Below are positions 8,019 through 17,057 of a stretch of DNA of 55,032 nucleotides, in pieces (the first letter of the stretch is position 1; every line of letters begins with the position of its first letter). A model generated the notes under the pieces. That model was given only the letters and a program-made list of their open reading frames with translations, was not told the origin of the DNA and did not search any database. The DNA lies in assembly GCA_003056285.1 (NCBI GenBank), contig NDWU01000009.1, forward strand, positions 1 through 55,032, given 5' to 3'. The position numbers were made by a program, and so were the translations under genes. Source of the DNA: Candidatus Terraquivivens tikiterensis. GTDB lineage: Archaea > Thermoproteota > Nitrososphaeria_A > Caldarchaeales > Wolframiiraptoraceae.

Positions 8019-8285
8019 TAAACGTGTCCCGTTATGCTTTGCCGAGGCCAGCCAGTAGACGCGTAGCGCGGCGTCTATCCAGCGTAGGAAGGAGTTGACG
8101 CACGCCCTCATGGCCGTCACGTCCCTAGACTCGAGGTCCAAGCCGAGCACGCCCCCTGATGCCTTTAATCTGACCCTGACCCTGCTCGACGGTATGCTCC
8201 CTGCCTCTACGTTGAGCGCACGGGCTATGATCTCGGAAGCCACCCCCATTGGTATGGATACGCTGACCCTTACGAGCCTCTCCAT
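8016..8285 (-). CDS. pcc1: KEOPS complex subunit Pcc1
   Basis: 89 aa. Size, an alternating strand/helix pattern (VRVSVSIPMGVASEIIARAL, VRVRLKASGGVLGLDLESRD, then a long helix ending in Trp-rich sequence) and context match Pcc1. This small dimerising subunit of the KEOPS complex is needed for N6-threonylcarbamoyladenosine synthesis on ANN-decoding tRNAs. It follows the L37Ae gene by a few bases. Its stop codon TAG is shared with the start of the neighbouring IS left end. Confidence 0.75.
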   Translation of the reverse strand: MERLVRVSVSIPMGVASEIIARALNVEAGSIPSSRVRVRLKASGGVLGLDLESRDVTAMRACVNSFLRWIDAALRVYWLASAKHNGTRL

Positions 8286-8291
8286 GCTCCG

Positions 8292-8516
8292 CTACTTCTT
8301 CAAGACCTGGGGCGCGTACGCTCCGCCGGCGAACGTGTAGCCGCACTTTTTGCAGCTCCAAACGCCCAAGAACTTCCTCCTGACGGCAACCACACCGCAC
8401 CTAGGACACTCGTAAGTCGCCTTTTGCTGCTGCTCTATCTCCAGAAGCCTCTTTCTAAGCGTAGCGCCGTACCTCGCACCCAGCCTCTTGACTGTTTTTC
8501 CGACTCCCTTACCCAA
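8292..8516 (-). CDS. rpl37ae: 50S ribosomal protein L37Ae
   Basis: 74 aa with a C4 zinc ribbon: CPRCGVV and CKKCGYTFAGGAY. The tail AGGAYAP and basic N-terminus KTVKRLGARYGATLRK are diagnostic of eL43/L37Ae in the large subunit. The start overlaps the rrp42 stop by 8 bp. Confidence 0.93.
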   Translation of the reverse strand: MGKGVGKTVKRLGARYGATLRKRLLEIEQQQKATYECPRCGVVAVRRKFLGVWSCKKCGYTFAGGAYAPQVLKK

Positions 8517-9330
8517 CGCCTACGACCTCCCTGAACAGCGCCCTCATCTTCCCTATCTGCTCCTCCGCGATGTCTATTATACTTTCCATGAGGTGTAGGG
8601 GTATGTGCCCCGGAGAGTTCTTGTGTATCGCAACGACGTTGGAAGCGCTGTCCATACCGATGACGATGGATGTATCCAACGAGCCCTCCTCTGCCGAGCA
8701 GGGGTCTACCAGAACCTTGTCCTTGATTATGCCTATCGTCGCCGAGAGGGGGACGTCCCTGATGGGCACCCTCATGTACTCGCCCTCGAGCCTCTCCCCG
8801 GCTGCCGAGTACCTTGGTAGAGTACACGTGGCCAGGGCTGCCATGGCTGACATTACAGATGGGTCGAAGTAGTTGCCATCGTAATCGAGCACGTAGATGT
8901 CGATGTAAAGGATGTAGACCATCTTTCCTGGAACGATGCAGAGCTTCTCTAGGTCTATGGCCTTACCTTCGCGCACGCACCTGTCGACAACCCTTGCCAG
9001 CTCGATGCCCCTCTCGTCGGGCGGCCCCGGCTCGAAGCTCTTCGACGCAAGCGGCAGTAGCTCGGCGTTGACTGAGAAGACGCCCTCGTTGGGCCTATCG
9101 CTGTAGGGCGTACCCAGCTCTACCTTTATGCCCGTAAGTATCCTCGTGCTCCCCATGGAAACAAGGGCCGAGCCGTTCGCCTTCTCGACGACGTTCGTCT
9201 GTATCGTTATCTTCCTGAACTCGTAGGGCGACCTCTCGTCTATCCTTTTTCCTTGCTGGAGCAGCTTGTATATCTTGTCGTTCATTATCCTTACGGCGAA
9301 GGACCTTTCCTTGAGCGGAATGAAGGACAT
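8509..9330 (-). CDS. rrp42: exosome subunit Rrp42
   Basis: 273 aa RNase PH-fold protein. Recognisable segments are GKRIDERSPYEFR near the N-terminus, GSALVSMGSTRILTGIK, and DPSVMSAMAALATCTLP. Rrp42 is the non-catalytic partner in the hexameric exosome ring with Rrp41, which degrades or tails RNA 3 prime ends with phosphate. It lies directly after rrp41 with only 3 bp between, the conserved archaeal order. Confidence 0.95.
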   Translation of the reverse strand: MSFIPLKERSFAVRIMNDKIYKLLQQGKRIDERSPYEFRKITIQTNVVEKANGSALVSMGSTRILTGIKVELGTPYSDRPNEGVFSVNAELLPLASKSFEPGPPDERGIELARVVDRCVREGKAIDLEKLCIVPGKMVYILYIDIYVLDYDGNYFDPSVMSAMAALATCTLPRYSAAGERLEGEYMRVPIRDVPLSATIGIIKDKVLVDPCSAEEGSLDTSIVIGMDSASNVVAIHKNSPGHIPLHLMESIIDIAEEQIGKMRALFREVVGVG

Positions 9331-9333
9331 CGC

Positions 9334-10080
9334 CTAAGCCTCCCTCATGCTGGACTCGTACTTCTTCCTGAGGGCCTCGCACTGGGCTTGGTAAATCTTC
9401 TGGATGCCCATCTGGGCAAGCATCAGCCCCTGCCTGAACTCATCCTTCGTCATCTTTCCGTTCAGCTGTAGGAGCACGATGGTGTTCGACCTGGGCGCTA
9501 TGCCGACGGGCATGTCTGCCTCGCCGTACTTGTCCTCAACGTCCGATAGATCCAGGACTATCCTCCCGTCCACCTTACCGACGGCGACGGCGGCTATCAG
9601 CTCCCTCATGGGTATGCCGGCGTCCGCCAATGCGAGCGAGGCGGCAGTCAGGCCAGCTGTCCTAGTCCCACCGTCAGCCTGGACGACCTCTATGAAGACG
9701 TCGATGGCAGACCTTGGGAACTCCTCGAGGAAGACGACAGACTCCAGGGCCTCCCTTATGACCTTGGAGAGCTCCACCTCCCTCCTCGTCATCCCGAGCG
9801 TCTTCCGCTCGTCCGTGCTGAAGGAAGTCATGTGGTACCTGCAGTTGAGTATAGCCCTGTCCGGCAGGGAAAGGTGCTTTGGGTGCGCCTCCTTCGGCCC
9901 ATAGACGGCAGCGAAGACCTTCGTCTTACCGAGCTCGACGTAAGCCGAGCCGTCGCTCTTCTCAAGGACGCTGACCTCGATCCTGAGCGGTCTTAAGTCC
10001 GTCGGCCCCCTTCCGTCCAACCTCCTACCGTTTTCGTCTATGAGCTTAGGCCTTGCCGTCTGCTCCATGCTTAGCCTCAC
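9334..10080 (-). CDS. rrp41: exosome catalytic subunit Rrp41
   Basis: 248 aa RNase PH-fold phosphorolytic exoribonuclease. [14 protein letters not shown], the phosphate-binding segment [14 protein letters not shown], and the [16 protein letters not shown] block with the catalytic Asp are present. Its start overlaps rrp4 by 35 bp, or 20 bp if translation begins at the second Met (MEQTARPK). It forms the active site with Rrp42. Confidence 0.95.
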   Translation of the reverse strand: MRLSMEQTARPKLIDENGRRLDGRGPTDLRPLRIEVSVLEKSDGSAYVELGKTKVFAAVYGPKEAHPKHLSLPDRAILNCRYHMTSFSTDERKTLGMTRREVELSKVIREALESVVFLEEFPRSAIDVFIEVVQADGGTRTAGLTAASLALADAGIPMRELIAAVAVGKVDGRIVLDLSDVEDKYGEADMPVGIAPRSNTIVLLQLNGKMTKDEFRQGLMLAQMGIQKIYQAQCEALRKKYESSMREA

Positions 10081-10744
10081 CGCCTACCAGGCTGCTTACG
10101 TGCGCCAGGACCTTATCCGTCAACCCCTGGGAGTGGGCCTCCCTCTCTATGAGCCTTATAGCGGATATCGCCGCGAACTCCTTCGCCGGCGAGGGGCCGT
10201 TTACGACGACGAGGCCGTTCGTGCCGACCATTATGTTGCAGCCGGTAACCTTCTTGAGCATGCTTATCATAGAGCCCCTCTTCCCTATCAACCTTGGAAC
10301 CTTCGTGGGCGTCATCATCAAGAGCACGCCCTCGTTTATCTTCTTAAACTGATCGTTCAGCTCCAGGAAAACCCCCCTAAGCCCGCTGCTGGCTACCTTG
10401 GCGTAGACGACGTCGCCTATCTTCAGGTTAAGCGAGGTAAGCTCCCTTACATTCCTAATCTTAAGCAGCGCGGTTATCCGGCCTCCTAGGTCTACCTCGG
10501 CGCCTATCGGCTTTATGTCCGATACGACGCCGATTACCATGTCCCCAGCAGCAGGCCTGTATGGCCCCTTGAACGTTATTACCTCTACCTTTCCGTCCCT
10601 TATCGTCGCAGCCCCGACTGTGGAAGCGTAGACCTTGCCGTCCATAACGTAAGTTCCCTCACCGGCCCTCCTGCTGTCGTCTGACAGGAGCTGGCCTGGC
10701 AGGACTACCTCCTTCTCGCTGAAGTATATGGGCACGCTGACCAC
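10046..10744 (-). CDS. rrp4: exosome cap subunit Rrp4
   Basis: 232 aa. The N-terminal region is followed by an S1 domain ([20 protein letters not shown], residues about 65-140) and a KH domain ([19 protein letters not shown], about 145-220), the Rrp4 arrangement. It forms the RNA-binding cap on the exosome ring. It abuts SBDS upstream and overlaps rrp41 downstream. Confidence 0.93.
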   Translation of the reverse strand: MVSVPIYFSEKEVVLPGQLLSDDSRRAGEGTYVMDGKVYASTVGAATIRDGKVEVITFKGPYRPAAGDMVIGVVSDIKPIGAEVDLGGRITALLKIRNVRELTSLNLKIGDVVYAKVASSGLRGVFLELNDQFKKINEGVLLMMTPTKVPRLIGKRGSMISMLKKVTGCNIMVGTNGLVVVNGPSPAKEFAAISAIRLIEREAHSQGLTDKVLAHVSSLVGGEAKHGADGKA

Positions 10745-11440
10745 CTACTCTATGGGCCTTGCCTCTGCCCTTCCCGAGCAGAGCCTGTTAAGCTTCTCTA
10801 TCAGGTCTGCCTGGAGGCCTGCCAGCACCTCGACCTCGCCGACCCAGCTCCCGTCAGCCTTGTACTCTTCCTTTAAAATCTTTCCAACGCTCTTCAGGAG
10901 GCCGTATGCCTTGCCTACGAACTCTCCCGGAACCCTTACGTACATCCTCATCAGGCCTACCTTCATCGGGAGTATCTGGCTCAGCCTCTCTATAACCTTC
11001 ATGGCCTGCTCCTTGGCGTCGACGAACGGGTCTATGGATACACCAGCCTGCTCCATCGCCAGCTCAATCCTCTGCGGAGGATGGGGGAGCTTCGTCCTGG
11101 GGTCGACGGCGTTCTTGGATATGAACTCTACTATCTGCCTCTTCTTCTCCTCTATCAACCTACGCCTCTGCTCCGACGTTATCTGCAGCGTGCCCTCTGT
11201 CAGTATCCTGGCGGCTATGGCCAGCTTGTCCTTCGTCTTAAAAGCCTTCATTAGCTGCTCCTCCGATGCCCTTATGCCCTTCTTCGCGTCCGTGTATATC
11301 TCCTCGTAGAGCAGCACCTTTGACATCGGTACCTTCTCACCCATCTTATACCTTAGGGCGCTATCCGGATCTACGATTATCTCGAACGTCTCACCGCGAA
11401 CTAACCTTGCTATCGTGTAGGATCCTTTTTGCTTCGTCAT
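10745..11440 (-). CDS. sbds: ribosome maturation protein SBDS (Sdo1)
   Basis: 231 aa with the three-domain SBDS plan: an N-terminal FYSH domain, a helical middle with RRLIEEKKRQIVEFISKNAV and DPRTKLPHPPQRIELAMEQA, and a C-terminal ferredoxin-like domain. It helps release the anti-association factor aIF6 from 50S subunits. The psmA-SBDS-rrp4-rrp41-rrp42 order is the classic archaeal superoperon. Confidence 0.95.
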   Translation of the reverse strand: MTKQKGSYTIARLVRGETFEIIVDPDSALRYKMGEKVPMSKVLLYEEIYTDAKKGIRASEEQLMKAFKTKDKLAIAARILTEGTLQITSEQRRRLIEEKKRQIVEFISKNAVDPRTKLPHPPQRIELAMEQAGVSIDPFVDAKEQAMKVIERLSQILPMKVGLMRMYVRVPGEFVGKAYGLLKSVGKILKEEYKADGSWVGEVEVLAGLQADLIEKLNRLCSGRAEARPIE

Positions 11441-11452
11441 CCTAAAAACCAG

Positions 11453-12202
11453 CTACTTCAACGCATGGGGCTTGTACTTTTCCATAGCCTCCTTGATGTA
11501 CTTGTCCAGCTCCGAGAGAGGCATGGGCGTGTACTTCTTCGTGGACGTAGGTATCGTGACGAGCCTGATGGTCCAACCCTCGTCCATCTTCTCGGCTTGG
11601 ATTATCAAAGATGCTACCGCCAGCCTTATGGAATCTTCCAGGCTTAGGTCGTTCCTGTAGTTTGCCTCCAAGAACTCCTTTACCTTGTCAGCGCCCCTCC
11701 CTATGGACCACGAAAAGTACTCCAAGACAAGGCCGCTCGGCTCCGTGTAAAAGACGTGCGGGCCGGTCTTGTCGACGCCGCCGATAAGCAGCGCTGCACC
11801 GAACGGCCTAACGCCGGCGTGCTGCGTGTACATCTGCATGATGTCCCCGATCCTCTTCCCTATAGCCTCAACGGTTGCGGCGTCGTCGTACGATAGCCTA
11901 AGTATCTGGGCATATATCCTTGCGTTGTCCACTAGGACCCTCGCATCGGAGTTCAGGCCTGCGGCCGCCGCCCCTATGTGCTCGTCGATCTGGAAGAGCT
12001 TCCAGGAGTATTCCGGGTTCTGGAGCTTTGTGTGCATCCTCTCCTCCACAGCCAACACGACGCCCTCCCTCGACGCTATGGCGACGACGGTTGATCCGGA
12101 ACGGACGGTCTCGAGGGCATACTCTACCTGGTACAACCTTCCCTGAGGCGAGAAGACTGTGATCGCCCTGTCGTAGGCCCCTGCTATACCTAGCGCTGCC
12201 AT
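11453..12202 (-). CDS. psmA: 20S proteasome alpha subunit
   Basis: 249 aa. The alpha signature YDRAITVFSPQGRLYQVEYA lies at residues 10-29, followed by the Ntn-hydrolase scaffold with RPFGAALLIGG. The alpha subunit lacks the catalytic Thr and forms the outer gate ring. It appears to be the first gene of the long minus-strand run. AT-rich sequences at 12229-12241 and 12257-12266 are candidate TATA boxes; I cannot choose between them. Confidence 0.95.
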   Translation of the reverse strand: MAALGIAGAYDRAITVFSPQGRLYQVEYALETVRSGSTVVAIASREGVVLAVEERMHTKLQNPEYSWKLFQIDEHIGAAAAGLNSDARVLVDNARIYAQILRLSYDDAATVEAIGKRIGDIMQMYTQHAGVRPFGAALLIGGVDKTGPHVFYTEPSGLVLEYFSWSIGRGADKVKEFLEANYRNDLSLEDSIRLAVASLIIQAEKMDEGWTIRLVTIPTSTKKYTPMPLSELDKYIKEAMEKYKPHALK

Positions 12203-12322
12203 CCTCTGCCTATCCCCTTACTTCCGGAAAATTAAAAAACATCTAAGCATTAATTAAATATATCTCCCTATTAAATGCTCGCTTTCACGACCAAATTGCC
12301 ACGGTTGCCGATGAAGCCTGCC

Positions 12323-12985
12323 TCAGTCCTCTCTGGTCGGTATCCTAACCTCGCACTTGGCCAGCCTCTTGAAATGCTCGGCGTCCTTTTCCGAGCCTAC
12401 TATGGTGCCGTAGTGCATGGGTATCGCGAGCCTCGGCATGATGGCGTTCGCTGCCGAGGCAGCCTCCTCAGCCGTCATGACGTACGTTCCGCTGACGGGG
12501 ACGAGAAGAACGTCCACCTTCAGCCCCCTCATCTCTGGGATGAAGTCGGAGTCGCCCGTGTGGTATATGCTTATGCCCTTCATGGTTACCACGTAGCCGA
12601 CGCCGCCTGCATCCTTCGGATGGAAGGGCCTTCCGGGCTCCCTGAACTTTGTCGTGTTGTACGCTGGAACTGCCTTTATCCTTATACCTTCGACCTCGAG
12701 CTCGTCGCCCGGCTTCACGTACTTTATCTCCTTGGCCCTAACCCTTGCCAACTGGCCTGCGCAGGGCCTCGCCGCTACTATCACACACCTCTCCGAAGAT
12801 ATCTTGTTGATATCTTCGACGCTGAGGTGGTCGAAGTGCTCGTGCGTTACCAGGATCACATCCGCCGCCTCCTTACCCTTTATCCTGTAAGGGTCTATGT
12901 AGATCGTTTTTTCATCCTTCAGCCTGAAGGCATCGTGGCCGAGCCAGCTTATCCTAACACCCTCAAACTCTATGGGCACGCACAC
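12323..12985 (-). CDS. metal-dependent hydrolase, metallo-beta-lactamase fold (UPF0173)
   Basis: 220 aa. Zn-binding HxHxDH appears as THEHFDHLS near residue 50, with later ligands in YHTGDSDF and the final PMHYGT. Length and order match the UPF0173/UlaG-like family, whose substrates in archaea are unknown. It is a single gene convergent with nothing, 120 bp upstream of psmA on the same strand. Confidence 0.85.
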   Translation of the reverse strand: MCVPIEFEGVRISWLGHDAFRLKDEKTIYIDPYRIKGKEAADVILVTHEHFDHLSVEDINKISSERCVIVAARPCAGQLARVRAKEIKYVKPGDELEVEGIRIKAVPAYNTTKFREPGRPFHPKDAGGVGYVVTMKGISIYHTGDSDFIPEMRGLKVDVLLVPVSGTYVMTAEEAASAANAIMPRLAIPMHYGTIVGSEKDAEHFKRLAKCEVRIPTRED

Positions 12986-13023
12986 CTACCTATGTATCCC
13001 ATGAGGTTTCTGCTTAAAAAAAG

Positions 13024-13899
13024 TTACGCCACCGCGTTAAACTTCTCGAGGAAGGTGAGTATAGCCGTGTAGTCAAGGTCGCCGTACTGCTTAGCCGCTG
13101 CCCTGTAAACCTGCTCGGCCAGCGACGCAAAAGGCAGGGAAACGGAAAGCTCCTTGGCCGTCTCGTTTATGAGGCCCAAGTCCTTCAGCATCATCTCGAG
13201 CGCGAACGTCTTTTCGAAAATTCCCTTAACCATCCTCGGCCCCTTCCTCTCGCTCAGCCCTGTCCTGTAGTCCGTCGAGTTCAGAACCTCTACAAATATG
13301 CCCGGGTCCAAGCCAGAGGCTCTTGACAGCAGTATCCCCTCGGAGACCGCTATAGCCGTCAAGGCTACCTGCAAGTTCAGGGCGAGCTTCAGGGCGTTCG
13401 CCTTCCCTTGCTCTCCTACGTAGAATATCTTGGACGCGATTGCCTCGAGCACTTCCCTGACGCGCTCATAATGTTCCTTGCTGCCGCTAACTAAGACGAC
13501 GAGCGAGCCCTGTTCCGCGAGCTGGGGTCCACCCATGACTGGCGTGTCCAGCATAACGATGCCCTCGTCCCAAAGCCTGCTGGATATCCGGACGGCTTCG
13601 GAGGGGCTTATCGTGCTGACGTTAGCCACGACGGCGTCCTTTCGCGCGCTGTTTACCATCCCATCCTTACCGAAGATAACGCTTTCAAGAGCAGCGGCAT
13701 CCCTCAGAACGGTCAGGACGACGTCAGAGCCCTCGGCTACCTGCCTAGGCGTCTCCGCGACCTTCACGCCAATGGACGCCAACCTTTCAAGCTTGCTCCT
13801 AGTTCTGTTGAACGCTAAGACTTCGTATCCCATCCCGATTAACCTCTTCGCAATCGCGCTACCCATCAACCCTGTTCCCACGATACCTACCTTCCGCAT
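13024..13899 (-). CDS. beta-hydroxyacid dehydrogenase (3-hydroxyisobutyrate dehydrogenase family)
   Basis: 291 aa. N-terminal Rossmann motif GIVGTGLMGSAIAKRL binds NAD(P)H; the substrate motif DTPVMGGPQLAEQGSL and the catalytic Lys in NALKLALNLQ are present. Family members oxidise 3-hydroxyisobutyrate, tartronate semialdehyde, glyoxylate or similar. The exact substrate cannot be read from the sequence. Asn and Arg in FNRTRSK suggest NADP preference. Confidence 0.85.
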   Translation of the reverse strand: MRKVGIVGTGLMGSAIAKRLIGMGYEVLAFNRTRSKLERLASIGVKVAETPRQVAEGSDVVLTVLRDAAALESVIFGKDGMVNSARKDAVVANVSTISPSEAVRISSRLWDEGIVMLDTPVMGGPQLAEQGSLVVLVSGSKEHYERVREVLEAIASKIFYVGEQGKANALKLALNLQVALTAIAVSEGILLSRASGLDPGIFVEVLNSTDYRTGLSERKGPRMVKGIFEKTFALEMMLKDLGLINETAKELSVSLPFASLAEQVYRAAAKQYGDLDYTAILTFLEKFNAVA

Positions 13900-13957
13900 G
13901 ACCTTCTAAAAGGGAGTCCGTGCTTTGCCTTTAACTTTTAGGGCCGGAGCGTAAAAC

Positions 13958-14152
13958 CTAACCCTCTTGCCGTTCCTTGCGTAGCATGAAGAATAAGCCT
14001 AGGCCGCCGGCTAGGATGAGGGAGGAGTACAGCAAGGAAAGGATGAGCACCTCATACCACTGAACGTACTGGAGGAAAACGAGCATCGCTGGCAGGCCTA
14101 CGGCACCGACCGCTATCATCATCAGGTAAAGGAGCGAAAGCCATTTTCGCAT
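13958..14152 (-). CDS. small two-helix membrane protein
   Basis: 64 aa with two predicted transmembrane helices (LLYLMMIAVGAVGLPAMLVF and LILSLLYSSLILAGGLGLFF) and a charged tail RKERQEG. The short loop between helices has aromatic residues QYVQWYE. No family is recognised. It sits alone between a dehydrogenase and an aldolase gene on the same strand. Confidence 0.5.
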   Translation of the reverse strand: MRKWLSLLYLMMIAVGAVGLPAMLVFLQYVQWYEVLILSLLYSSLILAGGLGLFFMLRKERQEG

Positions 14153-14201
14153 GGCTTACCCTTTGGCGATATGCTGTATAAACCTTTACCAAAAAGCCAT
14201 G

Positions 14202-14870
14202 CTAGAGCTTCAGGGTCAATCTCCTTTTTTCTTGCCCGTAATTCCTCAGATACGCCTCCCTAAGCTCCTTCACGTCCTCGGCTCCAAGGGGCTTTGCGTA
14301 CCCCATGGAATTTGCGAGGAAGAAGGTCCTGGCCTCGTCCTCTACAAGCAGGGCGGTCTGGAACGCTTCTTCCAAAGAGTCGCCGACGGCCACGACGCCG
14401 TGGTTCCTCAAGAGGACGGCTTTTCCGCTTCCCAAAGCCCTGACGACCTCCTCGGCGAGGTCCCAAGTCCCGGAGACTGCGTAGCGCGTAACGGGTACCC
14501 TATGACCTACGGCTGAGGCGAACTCGGACGTAAGAACAGGTATTTCCTGCCCCACGACCGCCATGGCGGTTGCGTAATACGAGTGCGTATGCATGACAGC
14601 CTTCACGTCCTCCCTCGCCCTGTAGATCAAGCTATGCATCGGCGCCTCCGAGGATGGCTTCCACCTTCCCCTTAGAACGTTGCCCTGGAGGTCCATCAGG
14701 AGCAGGTCGCTCGGCCTAAGCGCGGCCTTCTCGAAGCCGCTGGGCGTTATGAGCATGCTATCTTTGTTAAGCCTTGCGCTTATGTTCCCCCAGGTCCCCC
14801 GTAGGAGGCCGTACTCGAAGGCCTTCTTTCCGAGGGCTACGAGCTTCCTCCTAAGCTCCTGCTCTGACAT
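14202..14870 (-). CDS. class II aldolase (fuculose-1-phosphate aldolase family)
   Basis: 222 aa. The Zn site is visible as MHTHSYY (two His) and RNHGVVAVG (third His), with the catalytic Glu in SSEAPMH and substrate loop GNISARLN. It cleaves a ketose 1-phosphate to DHAP and an aldehyde, or acts as a related epimerase. In archaea such enzymes serve aldehyde or pentose salvage. The specific sugar is not determinable. Confidence 0.85.
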   Translation of the reverse strand: MSEQELRRKLVALGKKAFEYGLLRGTWGNISARLNKDSMLITPSGFEKAALRPSDLLLMDLQGNVLRGRWKPSSEAPMHSLIYRAREDVKAVMHTHSYYATAMAVVGQEIPVLTSEFASAVGHRVPVTRYAVSGTWDLAEEVVRALGSGKAVLLRNHGVVAVGDSLEEAFQTALLVEDEARTFFLANSMGYAKPLGAEDVKELREAYLRNYGQEKRRLTLKL

Positions 14871-14949
14871 CCTCGCGTCCGCCCATCTTATATGGGCGTA
14901 ATAAGCGTTTCCGCCGATAGGGTTTTGCCGGCATCTGAGGCAAGGTTGA

Positions 14950-15063
14950 TAGCCCGGGCCGGATTCGAACCGGCGTCCGCGGGGTTCTCCTCGTACGAGA
15001 TCCAGAGCCCGCGATCCCTAGCCCGTTACCTGACCAGACGCTTGGCCGCTAGACGACCGGGCT
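14950..15063 (-). tRNA. tRNA-Gln (anticodon CUG) with two introns
   Basis: On the minus strand the acceptor arms AGCCCGG and CCGGGCT pair fully; the T arm is GCCGG-TTCGAAT-CCGGC; the anticodon stem GCGGG/CCCGC encloses CT-CTG-G. Two insertions must be removed to fold it. One is 24 nt at 15017-15040 in the D-stem 3 prime strand: after removal GTCT pairs with GGAT. The other is about 17 nt at 14985-15001 at the canonical position after nucleotide 37. Anticodon CTG and a 5 prime A fit glutamine. No CCA is encoded. Intron ends may shift by one base because of repeated G and A. D-stem introns are known in Thermoproteota. Confidence 0.85.
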
Positions 15064-15110
15064 ACCGTGTAGATTCTCTTTCTTCGTCCTATTTCAGCTT
15101 TCCCTGTATG

Positions 15111-15683
15111 CTACTTTTTAAAGACAGGCAAGATGCCGAGGTGCACGACGTCCTTCCACTCTGAGCCCTCCAAAAGGATCGCCGCCCTCTTCTCGACAGT
15201 TCCACCAGCCTTTGCGACTATCTCCTCCATGGCCCTCAGCGTCTCTCCCGTGCTGACTATATCGTCCACTATGCCGACCCTCTTCCCAGCGATCCTTTCC
15301 CTGTACCTTCCGTCTATGCAGAGCGTCAGCTCTTTGCTTGACGTTATGGGCTTGTAGGATACGACTATCGGTTCAAGCATGAACGGCTTAACCTCCTTCC
15401 TGCAGACCACGTAGAAGCTATGGTTCAGCATGTTCGCCAGCTCGTGAACGAGCGCTATGCCCTTGCTCTCCGTCGTCATGAGGAGGTCGCATGTCGAGAG
15501 GTGGCTGCAGAGTTCTTTGGCGCAGTGGTTTATGAACTCTTTATCGCCCAGGCTATCGAAGTACGCAATCCAGGTATCCGGGGATACCTGGACGAGGGGA
15601 AGCCTCCTTCTGAAGCCCTTCACCTCCAGCTCGTAGTACTTTTGCCCCTCATACCTCAGTACATACTCCAACCCATCCACCAA
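15111..15683 (-). CDS. phosphoribosyltransferase (adenine PRTase-like)
   Basis: 190 aa. The PRPP-binding motif GKRVGIVDDIVSTGETLRAM lies near residues 130-150, with a substrate-side GIALVHELANML segment. It is similar in plan to archaeal Apt/xanthine-type purine PRTases, longer at the N-terminus. The substrate base cannot be fixed. It ends about 50 bp upstream of the tRNA, whose promoter may overlap its 3 prime end. Confidence 0.75.
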   Translation of the reverse strand: MVDGLEYVLRYEGQKYYELEVKGFRRRLPLVQVSPDTWIAYFDSLGDKEFINHCAKELCSHLSTCDLLMTTESKGIALVHELANMLNHSFYVVCRKEVKPFMLEPIVVSYKPITSSKELTLCIDGRYRERIAGKRVGIVDDIVSTGETLRAMEEIVAKAGGTVEKRAAILLEGSEWKDVVHLGILPVFKK

Positions 15684-15869
15684 CTTTTTTGGCGGGCACG
15701 TCTGTGTATAAGTTTTTCAAAGAAACCCCACCGCACGTAGCTTTTGAAGGTACGCTCTGGATGGGCGGGCAGATTCTCCGTTGAATACGTTGGCTTAATT
15801 TAAGAATTATCCGCCAGCCACTTCAGGACCAACAGTTATAGGCTCGGGCCAAAGCCCTGCGACCCTTTG

Positions 15870-17057
15870 ATGGTGAGGTACGTCACGGTTTTAAGTACGG
15901 AGATACCAGACTCTTGGAAGTACGCGGGCGACGGTTGGGGCTCGAGCCTTCACAGGATATGCTCCAGAACCGGTTCGTTCCCACCTGCCCTTGCCCACTA
16001 CTTCGTAAAAAGGTACTCTAGGCGCGGCGAGGTCGTCCTCGACCCTTTCTCCGGAAAGGGAACGCTGCCCCTCGAGGCATGCCTTAACGAGAGGATAGGT
16101 ATAGGGAACGACTTAGCGCCTGAGGCCTACGTGATAACGAGGGCAAAGGTAAACCCTGTTACGTTAGAGGAGGTAAAGGAATGGATAAGCAGGACGAAAG
16201 AAAGGTGGAGGCCGGAGAGCTACGACGTGGATGAGGTTAGCGACGACGTCCGTACATTCTTCAGCAAGTACACGCTCAGGCAGATATTGGCAATAAGGGA
16301 CCTGCTGATGGACGATGACTCTGACCTTGCGAATTTTATAAAGGCTGCGATGTGCGGCATACTCCACGGCCCCACGAGGATTCACCTGAGCGTGCCCTGC
16401 TCCCATGCATTCTCCATGTCGCCGAAGTACATGAGGCGCTTTATCAAGAAGAACGGCTTAAGGAAGCCAAAGAGGGAAGTGCTGAAGTGCCTCCTTTCAA
16501 AGGTGGAGAGGGTTCTAAGGAACGGCCTGCCGAGGGTTAGGGGCGTTGCGACGATGAAGGATGCCAGGAGGCTGCCCTTGGAGGACGGGAGCGTCAGGCT
16601 GATAGTTACGTCCCCGCCCTACTTTAACATGCAGACATACGCATGGGACAATTGGTTGAGGCTGTGGTTTTTGGGTTACGATTACCTGGAGGTGAAGAAT
16701 AAGCTATTCCAATCGGAGTCTAGGCAGAAGTTCGGGTCATTTATGCAGGAATGCCTGAAGGAGATGTACAGGGTTTTAAAGGATGACTCTGCCTGCTTCG
16801 TCGTCGTCGGTGACGTGAAGCTCAACGGCTACTACGTCAACATGGCAGAGATGATAGCGCCGATAGCGGAGAGCGTGGGCTTCACGGTAGCAAGGTTGAT
16901 CTCGGACTCCATACCAAGGTCGAACAAGCACCTTATGTACATAAAGGAAGAAGACGGTGTTAGCCGTGAGAGGATACTGGAGCTCCACAAGGGCAACCCC
17001 GTACAAAACGACGAGCCCGTCGCCTGGGCCAGGGCAACCGTGGAGGTTCCTGCATGA
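15870..17057 (+). CDS. DNA methyltransferase (N4-cytosine/N6-adenine type)
   Basis: 395 aa from ATG 15870. The AdoMet-binding motif VVLDPFSGKGTLPLEA lies near residue 60 and the catalytic motif VTSPPYFNMQTYAWDNW near residue 250, so the order is FxGxG first and TSPPY second, as in beta-class amino-methyltransferases. The middle region (about 110-235) would be the target-recognition part. It ends in ATGA overlap with the next gene, a strong sign of a two-gene unit. No recognisable restriction nuclease lies beside it. Modification target and role (restriction, regulation or defence) are unknown. Confidence 0.85.
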   Translation: MVRYVTVLSTEIPDSWKYAGDGWGSSLHRICSRTGSFPPALAHYFVKRYSRRGEVVLDPFSGKGTLPLEACLNERIGIGNDLAPEAYVITRAKVNPVTLEEVKEWISRTKERWRPESYDVDEVSDDVRTFFSKYTLRQILAIRDLLMDDDSDLANFIKAAMCGILHGPTRIHLSVPCSHAFSMSPKYMRRFIKKNGLRKPKREVLKCLLSKVERVLRNGLPRVRGVATMKDARRLPLEDGSVRLIVTSPPYFNMQTYAWDNWLRLWFLGYDYLEVKNKLFQSESRQKFGSFMQECLKEMYRVLKDDSACFVVVGDVKLNGYYVNMAEMIAPIAESVGFTVARLISDSIPRSNKHLMYIKEEDGVSRERILELHKGNPVQNDEPVAWARATVEVPA

